DNA from: Bacillota bacterium
Lineage (GTDB): Bacteria > Bacillota_E > JAJZYS01 > JAJYTV01
Direction of reading: 5' to 3'
DNA: 64,000 nt
NCBI GenBank assembly: GCA_021845645.1
Contig: JAJZVM010000021.1
Location: 1 to 64,000 of the forward strand
The notes beneath the pieces were generated by a model. That model saw only the letters and a list, made by a program, of their open reading frames with translations, was not told the DNA's origin and made no database searches. A program made the translations under genes and the position numbers. Each line of letters starts with the position of its first letter. Position 1 is the stretch's first letter. Below, piece by piece: positions 1 through 8,259 of the stretch.

Positions 1-90
1 AGCCGCCTCTTCATCCGCGTCCGCCAGCCCCTGCACTGGATCGCCGGCGTCCTCGTCCTCGGCATCGGCACCCTCATCGCCGCCCGCTGA
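1..90 (+). CDS. C-terminal tail of a membrane protein (cut by window edge)
   Basis: Frame 1 is open from the first base to a TGA at 88-90. It encodes a 29-residue tail with a basic stretch followed by one hydrophobic helix that ends in IAAR. Such an ending fits small multi-helix exporters of the LysE/RhtB type, but the piece is too short to prove a family. The start lies outside the window. It runs towards the minus-strand cas12m gene, so the two are convergent. Confidence 0.4.
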   Translation, partial: SRLFIRVRQPLHWIAGVLVLGIGTLIAAR

Positions 91-506
91 CCCGCGTCTG
101 CGCCCGGGCACGCAGCGCCGCGACTCCTGGTCCGTCCAGTTCAGGGCGTGTCGCCACACGGCTCGGCGACCGCACGCGTCACTTGCGCCATGAAACCGCT
201 GACTCCGAAGGGTCATGTTGAAGCGACAGCCGGACAGCGGAAGAACTGTAGGCGTGCGCGGTCGGGTGGGTGCTGGAGGAGGCTTCCGTCGGATGGCCCC
301 ATCACCACCAGCGAGGCCGGCCACCTTGTGTCCTCGGGCCCATCCCGTATCTCACGCCAATCCGACACCTGCCTGCCGCCCTTGGAGGTGCCTCTCCCCG
401 ATGCACCTGGCCGGACCTGCTCGCCGCGCACGCGGGAAACACCGCGCACGTGGCGTATCTGCCGCCTCCAGCACAGCGACGAAGCCTGTGCGCCTCGAGG
501 GCGGCG
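91..506. other. intergenic stretch, no gene recognised
   Basis: Several overlapping short ORFs on both strands are arginine/proline-rich and have no ribosome binding site, so I read none as a gene. I looked here for a CRISPR array because it lies downstream of cas12m. No unit of 25-40 bases recurs with spacers. Confidence 0.5.
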
Positions 507-548
507 GGTATCCACTGGAGCTACGCATCCGCGCAACCAGTGGATACC
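507..548. repeat. perfect 12-bp inverted repeat just past cas12m
   Basis: GGTATCCACTGG at 507-518 pairs exactly with CCAGTGGATACC at 537-548 across an 18-base loop. It sits about 40 bases past the stop codon of the minus-strand cas12m gene. It has no T-run, so it is not a classic terminator. It could be a 3'-end stabilising hairpin, a protein site, or a relic of a structured RNA. Confidence 0.6.
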
Positions 549-590
549 GTCTCGGTAACGAAGCCACCGAGCTGGCGTAGGGGCCATCGA

Positions 591-2345
591 TCAGCCGCTG
601 GTCACAGCCCACTGAAGCAGTTGGCGACACGTGTTCAGTTCTCGGTCGAAGAGCTGGTTGCAGGTTGGACAGCGCACAACCTCACATCCGGTTTGCGCGT
701 GGCTTTCATCGCAGCGGAAATGCCGCCCCACCTGAAGGTCGCGGGGCGTCACGCAGCGTCCTCGGCCCGCTTTGGCAAAGGCCTGCTCTATGGCCTTCTG
801 GAGCGAAAAGAGCGCGGCCATTTGCGTCAGTCTCCTCGACGACATCTGCCGCGGACTGTCCCTGGTCTCGGCCATCGGCCTCTCCCGCAGGTGCTGCAGC
901 ACCGGCTTGTGGATCACCACGCGGTCGTGGCCGCTGGCCATCTGATGGGCAAACGTCCGGTAAAGATCCTCTCGGAACCCGAGGCACTTCTCCCACAGGT
1001 TTGCCTGCCACTCAAGTAGCCGCTTGTCCCGCTTGCGCCAAGCTTCCAGCCTTGGGAAGGCTGTCTCGTCCCCGAGAAACCGATGCAGGCGCCAATGCTC
1101 GGCAAGGGCCCGAAGTGTCTCGGACGCGTTGGACGTCGGGCTGCGCAGGCCTTCGTCAAGCCAGGCGGGCACGAGGGGCTGGTGGGCACCGCACCACGCC
1201 TCCATCTCCTGTACCGCCGCGCGGTGCCCTCGCGATCGAAGCGAAGCCAACTGGTCGAGCGTATGGAAGCGCGCGAGGAGGCGGTTGGGCAGCACGAGTT
1301 CCTGGCGGGCGCCATCCGATCCCAGACAGACCGCGACCCGCAGACCGTCTCGCCGCGGTTCGCACCCGAGGGCCACGGCGAGCGTGTTGCCATGCGCAAA
1401 GGTGATCTCCGTACGGTCTTCGGTGTGCACGGTGAGCGCGAGTGCGTACGCGACGTGGGATCCGACACGCCGTCGCGTGATTTCGGCAGCCTTGACGACA
1501 CCCTCCTCGGGCAGCGGGCGATGCATCACCATCGGCAGCTCGAGCCAAATCGGCGCGCGTCCCACCGAGGCGACGCGGATCCGCACCCGGGTTCGGGAGC
1601 GGCTTCTCCGCTCGCAGCGGGGAAGATGCGCCCAGTCGGAGAAGTCTACGGGATCGATCTGCAGCATGCGACTCCATTTAGCGTCCTTGGAGAACAGCCG
1701 CCGCATGGTACATGGTGCCTTTGCGTCCCTCGCTTCGTGCTGCAACCGCACCGCCCAGAAGCCCGTCCCGTCGCAAGCCCGCGGGTGAAGCTCCGCCGGT
1801 CTGCCGCTCTTTGTCCGGGCGCGCTCCGTACGACGTCTGGCGGCCTCGTAGCGATCCCGAACGAGCTGCGCGTTCCCCCAGTACAGCCCTCGCCTGGAGA
1901 ATGCGCCGTACGTCGCCCTCGCCGTCTCCCGCCGCCAGAAGCCCAACGCCGCCATGCCTGCGCTGGCGGCCTGCCAATGGGCACTCTTCGCCGCATTCAG
2001 GCGCCGTTGAAGCTCCCGTCGCCGCTTCTCGAGTGTCTGTGCCTGCGCCTGCCACGCGCTGTCGCCGACTTGCCCACCGCGCCTTGCCTCTGCGATCAGC
2101 GTCCTGATCCGATCGAGTTCTCCCAGCGTCCCCTCGAGCGCCTCGGCAATCTCCTCGACCGCTCCGATGGTGCGCCAAACCATGCGCTCACGCTGCCGGT
2201 ATTCATGCTCGATGGCAACGAGCGCGTTCCAGTACTCCGCCTCTAGTTGCAATTGCAGCTCCGCCTCTGCCGGCACCTGCGCCGGCTGCCCGCAGCCGAA
2301 CTTGTAGATCCGTGTCGTACCGCCCTCTGATCCCTGCACGCCCAC
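591..2345 (-). CDS. cas12m: Cas12m-type (type V-M / V-U1) CRISPR effector, RuvC inactive
   Basis: The 584-residue product matches Cas12m effectors (about 600 residues) from end to end as I recall them. An N-terminal alpha-helical half carries a charged coiled coil (about 60-125). The family-like block RRGLYWGN is at 152-159 and CDGTGFWAVRLQ at 191-202. IWLELPMVMHRPLP at 266-279 resembles the wedge-domain strand of the family. A RuvC fold with an inserted zinc ribbon (C545, C554, C559, C562) ends the protein. The three catalytic acidic positions are Ala325 (ALG for DLG), about His479, and Glu569 in DREL. Cas12m proteins bind DNA with a crRNA and silence without cutting, and the same is inferred here. 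GTG 2345 has AGGAGG only 3 bases upstream; GTG 2339 is better spaced. It follows hyfB by about 95 bases on the same strand. No array, cas1 or cas2 is visible. A TnpB-like ancestor is the alternative. Confidence 0.8.
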   Translation of the reverse strand: MGVQGSEGGTTRIYKFGCGQPAQVPAEAELQLQLEAEYWNALVAIEHEYRQRERMVWRTIGAVEEIAEALEGTLGELDRIRTLIAEARRGGQVGDSAWQAQAQTLEKRRRELQRRLNAAKSAHWQAASAGMAALGFWRRETARATYGAFSRRGLYWGNAQLVRDRYEAARRRTERARTKSGRPAELHPRACDGTGFWAVRLQHEARDAKAPCTMRRLFSKDAKWSRMLQIDPVDFSDWAHLPRCERRSRSRTRVRIRVASVGRAPIWLELPMVMHRPLPEEGVVKAAEITRRRVGSHVAYALALTVHTEDRTEITFAHGNTLAVALGCEPRRDGLRVAVCLGSDGARQELVLPNRLLARFHTLDQLASLRSRGHRAAVQEMEAWCGAHQPLVPAWLDEGLRSPTSNASETLRALAEHWRLHRFLGDETAFPRLEAWRKRDKRLLEWQANLWEKCLGFREDLYRTFAHQMASGHDRVVIHKPVLQHLRERPMAETRDSPRQMSSRRLTQMAALFSLQKAIEQAFAKAGRGRCVTPRDLQVGRHFRCDESHAQTGCEVVRCPTCNQLFDRELNTCRQLLQWAVTSG

Positions 2346-2440
2346 GCGCCTCCTGCCACGCCAATCGGAACGGGCCGTCGGTCCAGGCAGGAGTCATCAG
2401 CCATGCGGCGGTTAAAGGCGGAACTCCATCGCCTTGCGGA

Positions 2441-4420
2441 TCACAGGAGGCCGGACAGCTTGAGCCAGATCAACCCTCCCAACAGCACGAACGTGATGTA
2501 TCCGAGATAGTGACTTAGATGACCTGACTGAAGGCCCTGGATCGCCTGCGCGGTGCGGCGCGCAGCCTGGAGGAGCGGTTTGAAGACATTCACGAGCAGG
2601 CGGTCGGCGGCGTCCACCTGCACCTCCACGGCGCCTTCCCCCTCTGTGCGCGTGTGCCGGTGACGGATCACAGGAGCGAACGCGAGTCGCAAAGGCTGCG
2701 CGATCCCGTCCGCCGTCCAGCCGTACGCGGGGGAGTACGCTTCGCCACCACTCCAGGGCTCCAGGGATACGGCCCGGCGCGGAAAGCGCCTCAGCCACAG
2801 CCAGCGCAGCAGTGCCACAAGCCCCGTCATCGCTCCGCCAAACCAGAATAGATCCCAGGGGGACGTCGCCGTGAAGCCGCCGACTGGGAACAGGATGACG
2901 CCTTGCGCGCCTGGAAGCCCCGTGAAGAGGCGGCCCCCCAGCGTATCCAGGAGTGTCGTCGCGCCCGGATGCGTGAACGTGGGAGCGACGAGGTCGCCGG
3001 CTTTGAGCGCACGTGGCGATACGGCCGCAATCCACGGCACGATCCAGGTCGTGCCGATGCCCGCGAGCCATGCGATCAAGGCCCCCGCCGCCATGCCGAC
3101 CGTCTCGCTGAGCCTCGGTCGGGCGTGTGCCGCAGAGCGCTGCGGGCCCAGGAAGATCGCCGCATACCAGCGGAGGATGGCCGTCGCCCCGCCGGCGGTG
3201 ACGAGCGCGACGACCAGCACCACGGCCAGGAGCGCTGGGCGCAGGCTGCCGGACGCACCCATGAAGATGCTTTCCGCCGCCATCCACTCCGCCACGTACC
3301 CGCCGGTCGGAGGCATCGCCATGAGTCCTGCCCCGGCGAGCAGCGTGAGGCCGGCGACGAGCGGTGCGGCCCTGAAGAGGCCGCCCAGCTGGTTGAGGTT
3401 GCGCGATCCGGTCGCGCGTTCCACCCAGCCTGACGCCAGGAAGGCCGCAAACTTCGCCCCCATGTGCATGAGAAGAAGCGTGTACGCACTACTCAGGGCA
3501 AGGGCCGCCGCCGCTCCCTGCCCTGCGTGCTGCAGAACGTAGGAGAGTCCGAGGCTGGCGATGGCGAGCCCGATCCACTCGACGGTGGAATAGGCCAGCA
3601 CCCGCTTGTGGTCATGGTCCACGATGGCGTGGATCACGGCGTGCAAGGCCCCGGCGAGGCCGACGACCACCATTCCCCACGCGACCGGTGCCGGTGGCGG
3701 CGCCCAGGCGAGCCAGCGCACCAGCCCCACCGCGGCCACGGTGGTGGTGACGCCGGACAGTGCGGCCGCCGCCACGCCTGGCGCCTCCGGCTCGGCGAGG
3801 GGCAGCCAGATCTGGAACGGGAAGAGACCGGCCTTCGACCCCAGGCCGAGGATCCCCAGGACCGCGATCAGGCCACCGAGCCCATGCAGGCCGTCTCCAA
3901 GGGGCGGCGACAGCAGCAGGGCACCTAGCAGCAGGGCCGCGGCGCCCGCCTCGCTCATGACAAGCATTGCCCACCCGGCTGTCACCGTCCTACCGCCCGT
4001 GGCCTGGGCCACCACCATCCCGTAGACGGCAAGTGCGAGCACACCCCACGCGACCACCATCGCCAGCGGGGACGAGGCTTCGAGAAATGCCGCGACGGCG
4101 ACCACAAGCCATGTGAGCGAGAGCCACTGTCCCTTGCCGTACTCCTTCGACCGCAACACGAGTCCGACCGTGAGCAGGAGGCCCTCGCAGATGACGCCCC
4201 AGAACCCGGCCCAAGGCGTGAGGGCATACGTCAGGGAGCCCGCGACCGTCTCCAGGGCGAGGGCCGCGGTTCCCCTGCCGGCCAGCGCTCCGGCCAGCTG
4301 GAGGAGCAGAAGTCCCATCGCGGCGAACGCGAACGCGGGCATGAGGCGCCGATGGCCGCTCCATGCGACAAGGCTCGCCACCACCGCCAGCACCAGCGCG
4401 GCCGAAAGCAGGACCGTCAT
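2441..4420 (-). CDS. hyfB: HyfB/NuoL-like antiporter subunit of Ehr complex
   Basis: The 659-residue polytopic protein belongs to the proton-conducting antiporter family shared by complex I (NuoL), Mrp antiporters and hydrogenase-4 component B, and it has the length usual for HyfB. The segment GSKAGLFPFQIWLPLAEPEA and the later HAIVDHDHKRVLAYSTVEW are the conserved broken-helix regions of the proton channel. The ATG overlaps the stop of the upstream subunit gene (ATGA), so translation is probably coupled. It should form the distal ion pump of the membrane arm. It is the last gene of the operon, with cas12m about 95 bases further on. Confidence 0.9.
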   Translation of the reverse strand: MTVLLSAALVLAVVASLVAWSGHRRLMPAFAFAAMGLLLLQLAGALAGRGTAALALETVAGSLTYALTPWAGFWGVICEGLLLTVGLVLRSKEYGKGQWLSLTWLVVAVAAFLEASSPLAMVVAWGVLALAVYGMVVAQATGGRTVTAGWAMLVMSEAGAAALLLGALLLSPPLGDGLHGLGGLIAVLGILGLGSKAGLFPFQIWLPLAEPEAPGVAAAALSGVTTTVAAVGLVRWLAWAPPPAPVAWGMVVVGLAGALHAVIHAIVDHDHKRVLAYSTVEWIGLAIASLGLSYVLQHAGQGAAAALALSSAYTLLLMHMGAKFAAFLASGWVERATGSRNLNQLGGLFRAAPLVAGLTLLAGAGLMAMPPTGGYVAEWMAAESIFMGASGSLRPALLAVVLVVALVTAGGATAILRWYAAIFLGPQRSAAHARPRLSETVGMAAGALIAWLAGIGTTWIVPWIAAVSPRALKAGDLVAPTFTHPGATTLLDTLGGRLFTGLPGAQGVILFPVGGFTATSPWDLFWFGGAMTGLVALLRWLWLRRFPRRAVSLEPWSGGEAYSPAYGWTADGIAQPLRLAFAPVIRHRHTRTEGEGAVEVQVDAADRLLVNVFKPLLQAARRTAQAIQGLQSGHLSHYLGYITFVLLGGLIWLKLSGLL

Positions 4421-4935
4421 CCGACATCACCCGCCGCGCGGGCGCCGCGACCGACGAGGGACAGGAGACCGTGGAGGAGGTCGTCCGGTGCGGGAGGGCA
4501 TCCCGGAATCCACGCGTCCACCGGGACGATGTCCCTAAGGCTGCCGACGACTCCAGGCGCTCCGCGGAACACGCAGCCGTCGATCGCGCAGCTGCCAGCC
4601 GCGACGACGAGCTTCGGGCCCGGCATCGCGTCGTAGGTGGCGCGAATCACGGGTACCATCGCCTGCGTCACGACTCCCGTGATCAGGAGCAGGTCGGCGT
4701 GCCGCGGCGAGGGGGTGAAGGAGAAACCGAAGCGCGAGAGGTCGTAGACAGGGCTTCCCAGGAGTCCGATCTCAGACTCGCAGCCGTTGCAGGAACCCGC
4801 GTCGAGATGGCGGATCGCAAGCGACCGGGCGAAGAGCCGTGAAGGCATGGCCGCCCTCGTGCCGCGCGACGCCGCCTTGCGTCGCCGCACCGAGGGGCCC
4901 TTGACCAGGTTCGTGATCCAACGCGGGTAGAACAC
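4417..4935 (-). CDS. hyfI: NuoB/HyfI-like iron-sulfur small subunit
   Basis: The short product (172 residues) is the small subunit that holds the proximal 4Fe4S cluster in complex I (NuoB) and group-4 hydrogenases (HycG/HyfI). The ligand pattern is complete: GSCNGCE early, GSCAIDG in the middle and PGCPP near the end. The N-terminus is basic (VRRRKAASR) and lies upstream of the first ligand pair. GTG 4935 is preceded by AGGAGG at 8 bases, better spaced than TTG 4941, and the motif overlaps the stop region of the preceding gene. It should dock with the large subunit at 4948-6303. Confidence 0.9.
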   Translation of the reverse strand: MFYPRWITNLVKGPSVRRRKAASRGTRAAMPSRLFARSLAIRHLDAGSCNGCESEIGLLGSPVYDLSRFGFSFTPSPRHADLLLITGVVTQAMVPVIRATYDAMPGPKLVVAAGSCAIDGCVFRGAPGVVGSLRDIVPVDAWIPGCPPAPDDLLHGLLSLVGRGARAAGDVG

Positions 4936-4947
4936 GGGCAATCCCTC

Positions 4948-6303
4948 CTAGAGGTCGAGCGAAGCGACGGCCAGGTTGAAGGACGCGTCGATGATCGGAA
5001 AGTCCTGCAGGATGTTGCGGTTCGCCATGGCGAGCGGCACCGCGACCCAGTTGATGTTGGACGCCGTCCGCATCCTGCACGTCTCGACGCGACCGTCGCG
5101 CAGCGCAACCCGGTAGAACAGGCGTCCGCGCGGCGCTTCGACGAGTCCGTAGCCGACACCGCCCGCAGGATCCGCGGGCCACGGCGACGCCGCGGAGGCA
5201 GCTCCTCCTGCCCCGCGCAGCATGGCGACCGACTGCAAGACCTCTTCGCAGCGCACGAAGTAGCGTCCGAATGCATCGCCCGAAGCGAGCCCGGCGGGAC
5301 GGCGTCGGTGTGTGAGCTCCGGGTACCAGGCGTAGGGACGATCCCATCGCACGTCTTCGCGCGAACCTGCCGATCGGCCGACGACCCCGACGAGATCCAG
5401 CGACTCCGCCGGGATGCGACCTGCTCCGTGCAAGCGGTCGAGGAACGAGTTCGCGCGGTCAAGCGCACGCCGCACGGCGAGGAACTCGCGCTCCACGTCG
5501 TCGAGGACGAACGGCAGCTCGCCGCTGACGTCCCGGACGGCGAGGCGCCAGCCGCCCGGTGCGATTGCGCCGCGCAGGTAGCGGTGCCCAGTCCAGTGCG
5601 CACCGAAGCGCAGCACCTTCTCGCGCAGGCGGTAGAGGTCGGCGGCTGCGACGACTGTCCCGGTCGAAGCTGCCAATGACGCGAGATCCCCAAGGTGGCT
5701 ATGCAGGCGTTCCAGTTCCGCCATTGCGCTCCGCAGAACGGACGTGCGCTCGCCGACAGGGAGACCGTACGCATCCTCCACGGCGAGGCTGAACGCCAGC
5801 GCGTGCGCCACGTTCGATGTGCCCGTCACGCGCTCTGCGATCGCCAGCGCCGAAGCGGCCGTCGCCCCCTGCATCAGCCGGGCGACGCCGCGGCGCTTGT
5901 AGCCGTGCCGCAGCGTGAGACCGTGGATCTCGTCGCCGATGACGTTCATCTCGTAGCGGAGGGACTCTGCGACGTCGGCACGCACCGGCCCGAGCGGCAC
6001 GACGTGCATCCCCTCGCCGACCACGTCGGATTCCGCGGGTGCCTGCAGGAAGTCTTCGGGAGCGAAGTCCTGCTCCTCGGCGAAGCGCAGGCTTGGAAAT
6101 CCGTTGCGACTCGGCCGCCCATGCGGGCCGGGTCCCACCCCGATCTCGGCGATGCCCGGGTCGTCCTTGCGCCAAAGGGCCAGGCGCGCGCTGCCATGGT
6201 CCGGGAAGATATGAAGTACCTTGTGCCCCTCCTGAACAGCCTGCCGGCAGGCGGACAGCAGGGAGGTCTCCATGCGCTCACGCGTGTCCTGCATGGTCTC
6301 CAC
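4948..6303 (-). CDS. hyfG: NuoCD/HyfG-like large subunit without NiFe ligands (Ehr)
   Basis: The 451-residue protein aligns with the large subunit of group-4 hydrogenases and NuoD. GPVRADVAESLRYEMNVIGDE at about 105-125 and GYKRRGVARLMQG at 134-146 are the family's conserved core. Where NiFe hydrogenases have RxCGxC, this protein has ERVTGTSN (157-164). The C-terminus has TASNINWVAVPLAMANRN instead of DPCxxC. All four nickel-iron cysteines are therefore absent, so it cannot bind the NiFe site. That is the hallmark of the Ehr complexes and of NuoD. GTG 6303 directly follows the upstream stop; ATG 6294 after GGGGGTGGAG is an equal choice. The true redox partner is unknown. Confidence 0.85.
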   Translation of the reverse strand: METMQDTRERMETSLLSACRQAVQEGHKVLHIFPDHGSARLALWRKDDPGIAEIGVGPGPHGRPSRNGFPSLRFAEEQDFAPEDFLQAPAESDVVGEGMHVVPLGPVRADVAESLRYEMNVIGDEIHGLTLRHGYKRRGVARLMQGATAASALAIAERVTGTSNVAHALAFSLAVEDAYGLPVGERTSVLRSAMAELERLHSHLGDLASLAASTGTVVAAADLYRLREKVLRFGAHWTGHRYLRGAIAPGGWRLAVRDVSGELPFVLDDVEREFLAVRRALDRANSFLDRLHGAGRIPAESLDLVGVVGRSAGSREDVRWDRPYAWYPELTHRRRPAGLASGDAFGRYFVRCEEVLQSVAMLRGAGGAASAASPWPADPAGGVGYGLVEAPRGRLFYRVALRDGRVETCRMRTASNINWVAVPLAMANRNILQDFPIIDASFNLAVASLDL

Positions 6304-6306
6304 CCC

Positions 6307-7593
6307 CTAATGCGGCAGCTGCCAGTGCAGTATCCAGGGAACCGCGAAGCCGGACACCAGCAGCAGCACCGAGAGCAGCACCGTCGGTGCGGCTTCGGGC
6401 GCGCCTTCCGGAGAAAGGCGAGCCCCGGGCATGGGTTGGTACCAAAGGCGGGGCGTGCGATAGGCGATGGCGATGAATCCGAAGGCGAGCAGCACCAGCA
6501 TCAGGATCGCGGGAGCAATGGTGGCGGGGTTCGCCAGACCCGCCGTCGCGACGAGCCATTCGCTGAAAAAGGGCCCGAGAGGTGGAACTCCGGCCAGCGC
6601 CGCGAGTCCGAGCAAGAGGCCGCCGCTGCCCCAGGGCATGCCTTGATGCAGTCTGCCGATCTTCTCCCCGTCGACCGTACCGTATCTGGTCTGGATCGCC
6701 CCGCTGACGAAGAAGCACTGGCTCTTCGCGAGCCCGTGGGTGATCACGTGCAGGAGTGCGCCCAGAAGCCCGACGCCGCCGAATCCCATCCCCAGTGCGA
6801 TGACCCCCATGTGCTCGACCGAGGAGTAGGCGAGGAGCCGCTTGAGGTTGCGCTGCCCCGCCATCGCTCCGACGCCGACGACGAGGGACAGGATCCCCAG
6901 CCCGATCAGCAGGTCGGTCGGCCAGGTGGCACCTTGGAGGAGGAGTCTTGCCTTGTGCAGCCCGTCCTGCAGCACCCAGAGGATACCGGCGAGCTCGGCG
7001 CCCGAAAGCAGTGCCGAGACAGGCGCAGGGGCCTGCGCATGGGCATCCGGAAGCCACGCGTGCAGTGGCACGAGCCCCGCCTTGGCACCGAATCCGACTA
7101 GCAGCAGGATCGCGCCGGCGGCGACCGTCGCGGGCGATCCGCCGTCGACGAGGATCACGCCCGCAAGGGCTATGAGCCCGCCCATCCCGGCGAGCATGAG
7201 GTACTTCCATGCCGCCTCGAACGGGCGGGCACCCGGCTTGAGCCCGACGAGCGCCACCGAGCTCAGCGTCGTCGCCTCGACAGCCACCCAGAGAGCGAGC
7301 AGCGACCACGTTTCGCCAAGCGCGAAGAGGCTTGCCGTGAAGAGGCCGAGGAGGACGAAGTAGGCAGCCTGCAGTCGCTGCGGCCAGGCATCCTCGATCC
7401 CACCGGACAGATAGCTGTGCGAGGTCCAGAACGCGACCGCTGCAAGAACCGCAACGAGGGCTTGGTAGGCGTCGCTCCAGTTGCGGGTGGCGTACGCCTG
7501 CCAGATGAAGGCTGCCGCAAGGGCCGCAAGCACGAGGGACCCGACGCTGCCGCCGGCCCTCGGCCGCCAGGCGGCGAAGGGACCGAGGATCAT
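6307..7593 (-). CDS. hyfF: HyfF/NuoN-like antiporter subunit
   Basis: This second antiporter-like subunit has at least 428 residues and many helices. GFGAKAGLVPLHAWLPDAHA is the family signature, and KRLLAYSSVEHMGVIALG is the second conserved half-channel region. ATG 7593 has no ribosome binding site and sits inside a hydrophobic stretch that stays open upstream to about 7645. No ATG, GTG or TTG lies in that extension, so a non-standard start such as ATC close to AGGGGGTAAGG at the preceding stop is possible. It is preceded by hyfE and followed by hyfG with a gap of 3 bases. Confidence 0.85.
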   Translation of the reverse strand: MILGPFAAWRPRAGGSVGSLVLAALAAAFIWQAYATRNWSDAYQALVAVLAAVAFWTSHSYLSGGIEDAWPQRLQAAYFVLLGLFTASLFALGETWSLLALWVAVEATTLSSVALVGLKPGARPFEAAWKYLMLAGMGGLIALAGVILVDGGSPATVAAGAILLLVGFGAKAGLVPLHAWLPDAHAQAPAPVSALLSGAELAGILWVLQDGLHKARLLLQGATWPTDLLIGLGILSLVVGVGAMAGQRNLKRLLAYSSVEHMGVIALGMGFGGVGLLGALLHVITHGLAKSQCFFVSGAIQTRYGTVDGEKIGRLHQGMPWGSGGLLLGLAALAGVPPLGPFFSEWLVATAGLANPATIAPAILMLVLLAFGFIAIAYRTPRLWYQPMPGARLSPEGAPEAAPTVLLSVLLLVSGFAVPWILHWQLPH

Positions 7594-7649
7594 CGCGATC
7601 GCGATCGCGGCGAGTCCGAGGTGATGGCTGACGGCTGTGATGATGACCC

Positions 7650-8246
7650 TTACCCCCTAAGGTTTGTCAGGTGGTCCACCGTCGGAGACGTGGCGAACTC
7701 TTCCGTACCCCGGCGCTGGAGCCACGCGAGCAGGGCTCCGAGCATCAGCAGTTCCACGACAGTCAGCACTTCAGGCAGCCCTGGGGCGGTGGGGTACTGC
7801 AGGGTGAGAAGACTTACCCCAAGCTCCGCACCGATCAGCAGGAGCGCCTGTACCCAGACCTCCCGCCGCATCATCACAAGCCATAGTGTCGTGCCGAGCA
7901 CGGCGACGGGCAGGCCCGCCCGGCCAAGGGCCCACCAGGCGAGGGCGAGCACCAGCACCGCACCGAGCACGAGGGAGGGGGTCCCCCTCGTCGCCACGCC
8001 GTACTCCGCGTGCGGCAGCCGGCGTGAGAGCAGCACCGGCACCGCGAAGACCTTCACGACCAGCCAGAGGAGCGCCAGTAGGAGCCAGGCGGTGTCCGAC
8101 CGCCCAATGTAGACCGCGGCCGCTACTTCTGCGAGGGCGGCGATGCGATACCAACCCACCGCGCTGTGGCTCCTTCGAGAGATCGCCAGCAGCACCAGGG
8201 AGAGCCATGCGATCAGGGCCAGGACGACAAGGCTGCCCGTGGACAT
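7650..8246 (-). CDS. hyfE: HyfE-like membrane subunit
   Basis: The 198-residue product has about six hydrophobic segments and resembles hydrogenase-4 component E, a fusion-like relative of NuoK-type subunits. RREVWVQALLLIGAELGVS followed by VVELLMLGALLAWLQRR near the end supports the call. ATG 8246 (MSTGSL) is preceded by AGGAGG with good spacing. A longer reading frame from 8327 would overlap hyfC by 68 bases and is not needed. The next gene downstream is hyfF. Confidence 0.8.
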   Translation of the reverse strand: MSTGSLVVLALIAWLSLVLLAISRRSHSAVGWYRIAALAEVAAAVYIGRSDTAWLLLALLWLVVKVFAVPVLLSRRLPHAEYGVATRGTPSLVLGAVLVLALAWWALGRAGLPVAVLGTTLWLVMMRREVWVQALLLIGAELGVSLLTLQYPTAPGLPEVLTVVELLMLGALLAWLQRRGTEEFATSPTVDHLTNLRG

Positions 8247-8259
8247 CGACACATCCTCC

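Noticed and set aside
91..590. CRISPR array next to cas12m
   Set aside because: I searched both flanks of the gene for a recurring 25-40-base unit. Only short incidental repeats and one inverted repeat occur.
5695..7101. Plus-strand ORF of 468 codons opposite the Ehr genes
   Set aside because: It is a shadow of the hyfG and hyfF genes, whose families are certain.
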